Assembly (NCBI RefSeq): GCF_029542085.1
Contig: NZ_CP107036.1
Span: 5,022,001 to 5,086,000 of the forward strand
DNA: 64,000 nt
Source: Sphingobacterium sp. ML3W
GTDB taxonomy: Bacteria; Bacteroidota; Bacteroidia; Sphingobacteriales; Sphingobacteriaceae
Reading direction: 5' to 3'
This document shows positions 60,801-64,000 of the stretch, one piece after another (the stretch's first letter is position 1; each line of letters opens with the position of its first letter). The translations under genes were made by a program, and so were the position numbers. The notes beneath the pieces were generated by a model that saw only the letters and a program-made list of their open reading frames with translations, did not search any database and was not told the DNA's origin.

Positions 60801-60863
60801 TGAAAAAAGCATTGTCGGAACAATACTCAACATCTTCAGTGTAGTGTATAATTTGTTATTCAT
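57804..60863 (-). CDS. SusC/RagA TonB-linked outer-membrane protein
   Basis: The 1019-aa protein has a signal peptide ending LLHAQ, a carboxypeptidase-regulatory-like domain (about 31-110), a TonB box near VVTALGISR, a plug (NNLNGKVAGVNIASS, VLRGNKSASGNNQVLYVVDG, ISVLKGASAAALYGSQAANGVI) and a barrel ending in NYGLTLNATF. It imports substrates captured by the SusD protein. No anti-sigma or ECF-sigma genes flank it. On the minus strand TACATTTG at 61123-61130 may be its -7 box, with a leader of about 250 nt. Confidence 0.95.
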   Translation of the reverse strand: MNNKLYTTLKMLSIVPTMLFSASLLHAQSSQVKGTVVDAKSKTPLVGATIKVLGTSTASSTDSKGTFQINVDDKNRVLNISTIGYENKTITLGPGETTVTISLDEQTQQLESVVVTALGISRAQKSLTYSTQQVSGDELNKVKSTNLANNLNGKVAGVNIASSSSGPGGSAKVVLRGNKSASGNNQVLYVVDGVPINNQTLANQPDNVFGGQRDGGDPISLINPEDVENISVLKGASAAALYGSQAANGVILITTKSGKQGRTTINFSSSAQIEQAVSTPKFQSQYGQGSKGKNSGTSVFSWGDKTNGANYDNVGEFFRTGSNFTNSLTLSGGNEKNQTYFSYANTLAKGILPENDLMRHNFNLKESATFFDDKLTVEASANYITQKLDNAPTSGFYYSPLVGLYLLPRSLNIADYKNYEKFNPSRSLNEQNWFTLSDDETTQQNPWWIANRNSTRSTRNRLLLNGSAKYKIAPWISVQARGSVDRTSEVWDRKAYAGTQKILARENGAYSYTNTTITQQYGDVVANMNFNVSDKLQITGLVGTSITDWKTEGTDFTTGKDGLKVPNQFFIQNTTTPVTSTLSANRRQLQSVFASANLAYDNWIYLDLTARNDWSSTLAFTGTKSFFYPSAGLGIVLNDKLNLPEFVNMAKIRGSYAVVGNDLPPYTALLTNTVNPYAVLTVNDIAFLKTLKPEKTKSLEIGTEWRMWNNRLNVDVTYYKTNTTNQFFKVAASHASLNKQYAINAGNIQNQGVEALVSLDAIKNDNFTWTTSVNFTYNKNKIIELADAVPEFNLTGEGRNNFASKLEVGGSFGDIYGQDFVRDNQGRILISADGIPQKNNVYTKLGNSNPIWQMGWNNSFNYKNFNLSFLIDGKFNYDVMSVTQSLLDGYGVSKVTGDARANGGVIVNGVTPDGKAVTKVDAEQWYTSTAGMGPVSSQYIYDGTVVRLRELTFGYDFNIKDSFFKKLRVNAVGRNLFYISKKAPFDPEVTMSTGNALSGVDIFMMPATRNYGLTLNATF

Positions 60864-61297
60864 GTAGTATATGTGTTATATTCAGTTTTTTATATACATA
60901 TTTTCACAACAGAAGTTATTTTCCACGGTAATGGGCTAATTCCATTTAGCATGTTGGTTAGGGGAATGGTATTGAATAGAGCTGGAGAGCAAAATAAGTG
61001 ATTATTGTATGTTATTCAATATCCCAATTGATAGGAATGGGGGAAAGTGTGATTTCCTTTAATTAATACTAATTTACTACTGTTGATTAAAAATCAAAAA
61101 TTTTAAGAAACAAAATTGATACAAATGTAGAGTGGATCGCGTTAACTAGTTGATTTTTAGTTTCGTGTTGTTTTGTAATTTTTTGTGCTTTGCCAAAAAT
61201 GTATCTTTGTGGGGACATGTTAAATACTGAAAGGCTCCCAAATTTTATAGTTGAAGCCTTTCGTCAGTAAATGAAGTATAGTTCTAGGAAGCCTAGC
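60864..61297. other. Spacer upstream of susC
   Basis: The 434 nt are AT-rich. They hold the presumed susC -7 box (61123-61130, minus) and, on the plus strand, TTTTG..TATCTTTG (61181-61209) followed by a 17-codon frame and a hairpin (61227-61278), discussed under findings. Confidence 0.5.
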
Positions 61298-62209
61298 CTA
61301 ATTTTTTCCGATCTGCCGGAAATTGCTGCTATTGAAAAGCACTATCGCTATTAGTATAATGCCATAAGCGACATACTTGACAAAAGGGACTGGTTCCTGA
61401 AAATACGTCGCTGCCAACGTGAAGGCAATGATTGGGTTGATGTATAATAACACGCCTGTCGTTGTTGAGGAAATGCCAATTAGTGCATACATACTCAAGA
61501 AAAGTGGGATAATCGTGAATACAACAGCAATCAGTATTATGGTGCCCCAAAAGATAGGTTCGGTAGGGATGTCATGGTGATTATAGATCAGCTTGGGGAT
61601 AACGAATAGTGCACATATACTCAATTGGAGGACCAATTGGTTGAGTTTGTTGAAGCCTGTCGATATACGCTGTACGATAAGGTAGAAGGCATAACAGGTC
61701 GCGATGGTCGCGGCCCATATAACATCATTCAATGAACCCTTGGCCAGTAGACAAACACTACCAAATGCAATGAGCAAAGCCAGTTTCTGCAAGGGACGCA
61801 GTTCTTCTTTTAAGATAAAATAAGCTGCTGCTGCGGTGATCAATGGGCAGGTCAGATAGGCCAATGCTGCGGATTGGATGCTGATGTGGTTGACGGCATA
61901 GATATAGGTAAACCAATTCCCGAAGATCAATAGGGACGCGAGAATAGTGAGACCGATCTGTTGAATTTTACGGTTTCGCGGGAGGTCTTTGAATTTTTGA
62001 ATATCTGTACGCAGTGTCTTTCTTTGGAATAATAGGAGATAGAGCCAGAGCACTGCTAAGGCTGTTACGATCCTAAAATATAGAATGTCCTCTGCAGGAT
62101 ATTCCCGTATCCACCGAACGGGAATGGACATAAAGCCCCAAATAAAGGGAGCCAAAAAAGCCGCGAAAAGATATTTTCCGCGGCTTACAGTTTCGTTGTT
62201 ATTTTCCAC
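61298..62209 (-). CDS. EamA/DMT family transporter, RarD-like
   Basis: The 303-aa protein has ten hydrophobic segments in two five-helix EamA repeats (first about 12-150, second 160-300), with LAAFLAPFIWGFMSIPVRW at the N-terminus and the family's IPLFLSMYALIGIS and INPIIAF blocks. Such transporters export amino acids or other small metabolites. It starts 3 nt after the RidA stop, and they form an operon with the small 43-aa protein upstream. Confidence 0.88.
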   Translation of the reverse strand: MENNNETVSRGKYLFAAFLAPFIWGFMSIPVRWIREYPAEDILYFRIVTALAVLWLYLLLFQRKTLRTDIQKFKDLPRNRKIQQIGLTILASLLIFGNWFTYIYAVNHISIQSAALAYLTCPLITAAAAYFILKEELRPLQKLALLIAFGSVCLLAKGSLNDVIWAATIATCYAFYLIVQRISTGFNKLNQLVLQLSICALFVIPKLIYNHHDIPTEPIFWGTIILIAVVFTIIPLFLSMYALIGISSTTTGVLLYINPIIAFTLAATYFQEPVPFVKYVAYGIILIAIVLFNSSNFRQIGKN

Positions 62210-62212
62210 GGA

Positions 62213-62599
62213 TTAATCTTTCCAGGCGATTACCGAAATCTCGACATTGACATTCTTCGGTAATGTCTTCACTGCCACGCACTCACGTGCAGGTTGGGCT
62301 TCCTTGAAATATTCTGCATAAACGTCATTAACAAGGCTAAAGTTGCCCATGTCGCTTAAAAAGATGGAGGCCTTGACGACATCCTGAAATGTATAACCAG
62401 CATGTGTTAAAATGGCTTCGACATTTTTCAATACCTGGTGCGCTTCATCTTTTACGCCCGATGAGATCAGCTCCATTGTTTCAGGAACAAGTGGAATCTG
62501 TCCGGAAACATAAAGGGTATTACCGGCTTTAATCGCTTGGTTGTAGGGGCCTATTGCCGCAGGAGCTTTGTCTGTATTGAAGATCTCTTTTTTTGACAT
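62213..62599 (-). CDS. ridA: RidA family reactive-intermediate deaminase
   Basis: The 128-aa protein has the RidA consensus: APAAIGPYNQAIKAGNTLYVSGQIPL, then VLKNVEAIL, ASIFLSDM and PARECVAVKTLPKNVNVEI, where the Arg of PARE and the Glu near the end are active-site residues. It hydrolyses enamine/imine intermediates produced by PLP enzymes. The first stretch is given in part: GPYNQAI and YVSGQIP. It lies between a small membrane protein gene and the DMT transporter on the same strand. Confidence 0.93.
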   Translation of the reverse strand: MSKKEIFNTDKAPAAIGPYNQAIKAGNTLYVSGQIPLVPETMELISSGVKDEAHQVLKNVEAILTHAGYTFQDVVKASIFLSDMGNFSLVNDVYAEYFKEAQPARECVAVKTLPKNVNVEISVIAWKD

Positions 62600-62609
62600 G
62601 GTCGCTTGT

Positions 62610-62741
62610 TTAGGATGAAAAAAATATTTTATAGATCAACCCCAATAAAAAGACAATAACAGCCGTTGCATTAATGATATGCATGGCTTTAATGCTGCCA
62701 TTTGTGGGGCGATCGGCGTTGCGCTTTCTGAAAAAGTACAT
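62610..62741 (-). CDS. Small single-pass membrane protein, DUF6728-like (43 aa)
   Basis: A 43-aa frame begins MYFFRKRNADRPTNGSIKAM and ends with a hydrophobic helix (about 26-39, TAVIVFLLGLIYKIF). 'YFFRK..DRPTN' and a single C-terminal helix are features I associate with short Bacteroidota proteins grouped as DUF6728, from memory. It precedes ridA by 10 nt on the same strand, so it is probably the first gene of the operon. Confidence 0.6.
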   Translation of the reverse strand: MYFFRKRNADRPTNGSIKAMHIINATAVIVFLLGLIYKIFFSS

Positions 62742-63027
62742 GGAACTAAGTTACGACAGTAAATTAAAAAGTTAAAATTAAAAAGTAAAAACTTTGGGAT
62801 AGCGTGAAGACAAATACTAACTTTAGTAATAGAAGCATGCTGTGTAAAATTTGCTGTTGATCATACGAGGACAGGAAAGACTGAAAGGGATATACAGATG
62901 TTACAGTGCGAATTGTTACAGCGAATTTCATATCGGAAGCTTTTCGGGAGGATTTTAAGTCAATATATTCAGCGTGAAATGTATCCCATTTGAAGTGTCG
63001 GAAAGGAAAAATATAAAAATTATTTTG

Positions 63028-64000
63028 ATGAAGAAAACAGCATTAGTAGGCGGTAGGATCTATACCGGCAATGAAATTTTAGAGAAGAAGGCATTGCTCT
63101 TGGGTGGTGGGGTAATAGTCGGGACGGTCGATGATAAGGATATCCCAGCAGGATATCAGTCTCTTGACGTCAAAGGCGCCAATATCTGTGCTGGATTGGT
63201 CGATCTGCAGTTATATGGCGATGGTTCGGATCTTTATTCTGCTGAACTCAGCCTCGCGTCATTGGAACGGATCTCCAATGGATTGATTGATAAGGGGACA
63301 ACTTCTTATATGATGACTTTGGCGACGAATACTATTCCGGTATTTAAAGAGGCCATTCGTATTGCTGAGGACTACCATCATGATGCTTTTTTGGGGCTGC
63401 ATCTGGAAGGTCCGTTTTTGAATGCAAAAAAAAGAGGTGCTCATCCTGAAGAACTGATTATAACACCGACGAAAGAACGGATCGAAGATCTGCTCCAGGG
63501 AACTCACGTTGTCAAGATGATGACGATTGCTCCTGAATGTATTTCGGATGAAGTGCTGAGGTATTTGCAAACGTATCAGTTGTTGTTGAGCGCAGGGCAT
63601 AGTAATGCTACTTTTGCCGAAGGGATACATGGCTACGATGCGGGAATTCCGACAAGCACACATCTGTTCAACGCCATGTCACCATTACACCATCGCGAGG
63701 TGGGTTTGGTCGGTGCTATTTTTAACCATCACAAAGCCTATGCGAGTATTATTGTAGATGGACATCACGTCAGCTTCGAAGCTGTGAAAATTGCTAAAAA
63801 GCAAATGGGCGATCGTTTATTTATGATTACTGACGCTGTTGCAGCATGCAATAAGGGGATCTATCAGCACGTGTTGAATGACGGTTATTACGCCTTGCCG
63901 GATGGTACAATTTCGGGGGCAGCAATTTCCCTATTTGAAGGAATCAGAAACTGTGTACAGCAAGTTGGGATTCCGTTGGACGAAGCGATCCGGATGTCGA
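63028..64000 (+). CDS. nagA: N-acetylglucosamine-6-phosphate deacetylase NagA (3' truncated)
   Basis: The first 324 residues are present; the gene runs off the right end (full length about 390). It starts MKKTALVGGRIYTGNE and has NagA blocks LHLEGPFL (Glu127), SAGHSNA (His191), THLFNAM (His212), VDGHHV and TDAV (Asp269), which bind the metal and substrate in this amidohydrolase family. It converts GlcNAc-6-phosphate to glucosamine-6-phosphate and acetate. In Bacteroidota it serves recycling of wall or host amino sugars, matching the GH3 hexosaminidase at 25 kb in theme but not in linkage. Confidence 0.92.
   Translation, partial: MKKTALVGGRIYTGNEILEKKALLLGGGVIVGTVDDKDIPAGYQSLDVKGANICAGLVDLQLYGDGSDLYSAELSLASLERISNGLIDKGTTSYMMTLATNTIPVFKEAIRIAEDYHHDAFLGLHLEGPFLNAKKRGAHPEELIITPTKERIEDLLQGTHVVKMMTIAPECISDEVLRYLQTYQLLLSAGHSNATFAEGIHGYDAGIPTSTHLFNAMSPLHHREVGLVGAIFNHHKAYASIIVDGHHVSFEAVKIAKKQMGDRLFMITDAVAACNKGIYQHVLNDGYYALPDGTISGAAISLFEGIRNCVQQVGIPLDEAIRMS

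Noticed and set aside
61298..61550. Minus-strand 73-codon frame inside the DMT transporter
   Set aside because: It overlaps the transporter in another frame and has no support from composition or start signals.

Overview
The window looks like chromosomal DNA of a Bacteroidota bacterium of the Sphingobacteriaceae, most likely Sphingobacterium or a close relative. The reasons are a SusC/SusD pair, TonB-linked outer-membrane proteins with carboxypeptidase-like N-terminal domains, DUF4270 and DUF4407 proteins, a eukaryote-like UDP-glucose dehydrogenase, and promoters of the Bacteroidota type (TTG, a 19-20 nt spacer, then TAnnTTTG) instead of -35/-10 boxes. No rRNA, tRNA or CRISPR array was seen. 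Genus assignment is an inference.

Layout. 1-3.7 kb (minus): the start of mfd behind two small genes, a phosphoserine phosphatase carrying a C-terminal phosphoglycerate-dehydrogenase-type ACT domain, and an NAD-dependent epimerase. 3.8-15 kb: an arginase-fold protein lacking several metal ligands, RmuC, a DUF4407 membrane protein, a Dcp-type peptidase, a small cysteine-containing protein, UDP-glucose dehydrogenase, DNA primase and YraN. 15-31 kb: glutaminyl cyclotransferase, the DUF4270/kelch lipoprotein pair, a two-component system, a large outer-membrane barrel protein with a divergent TetR regulator, a GH3 hexosaminidase, a GHL10 glycoside hydrolase, serine ammonia-lyase and a WalJ-like hydrolase.

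31.5-37.4 kb is an apparent metal or siderophore uptake operon: DUF4198 protein, siderophore-type TonB receptor, DUF3325-like and DUF3649-like small membrane proteins, and a PepSY reductase-like protein. It is preceded by a promoter and about 220 nt of densely folding sequence ending in an intrinsic terminator, a good candidate for an undescribed attenuator, riboswitch or sRNA.

37.4-48.5 kb is the accessory part. It holds a long inverted repeat beside an orphan 200-aa/49-aa gene pair, then ordinary genes (MocR regulator, Na+/H+ antiporter). It ends in an AT-rich block of four unusual genes: a protein that appears to be a tandem duplication of nucleotidyltransferase-like plus HEPN modules, an upstream 437-aa protein that also looks two-fold repeated, and two divergent paralogous HTH/coiled-coil proteins. 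This block is the best candidate for an undescribed toxin-antitoxin-like or defence-like system.

48.5-64 kb: a secreted SH3-like protein, the hflX-lipB operon, recG, two related small lipoproteins, a SusC/SusD nutrient-uptake pair, a DMT transporter/RidA/small membrane protein operon and the start of nagA, which runs off the right end. Intergenic spacers hold many perfect hairpin terminators and several short repeat families.
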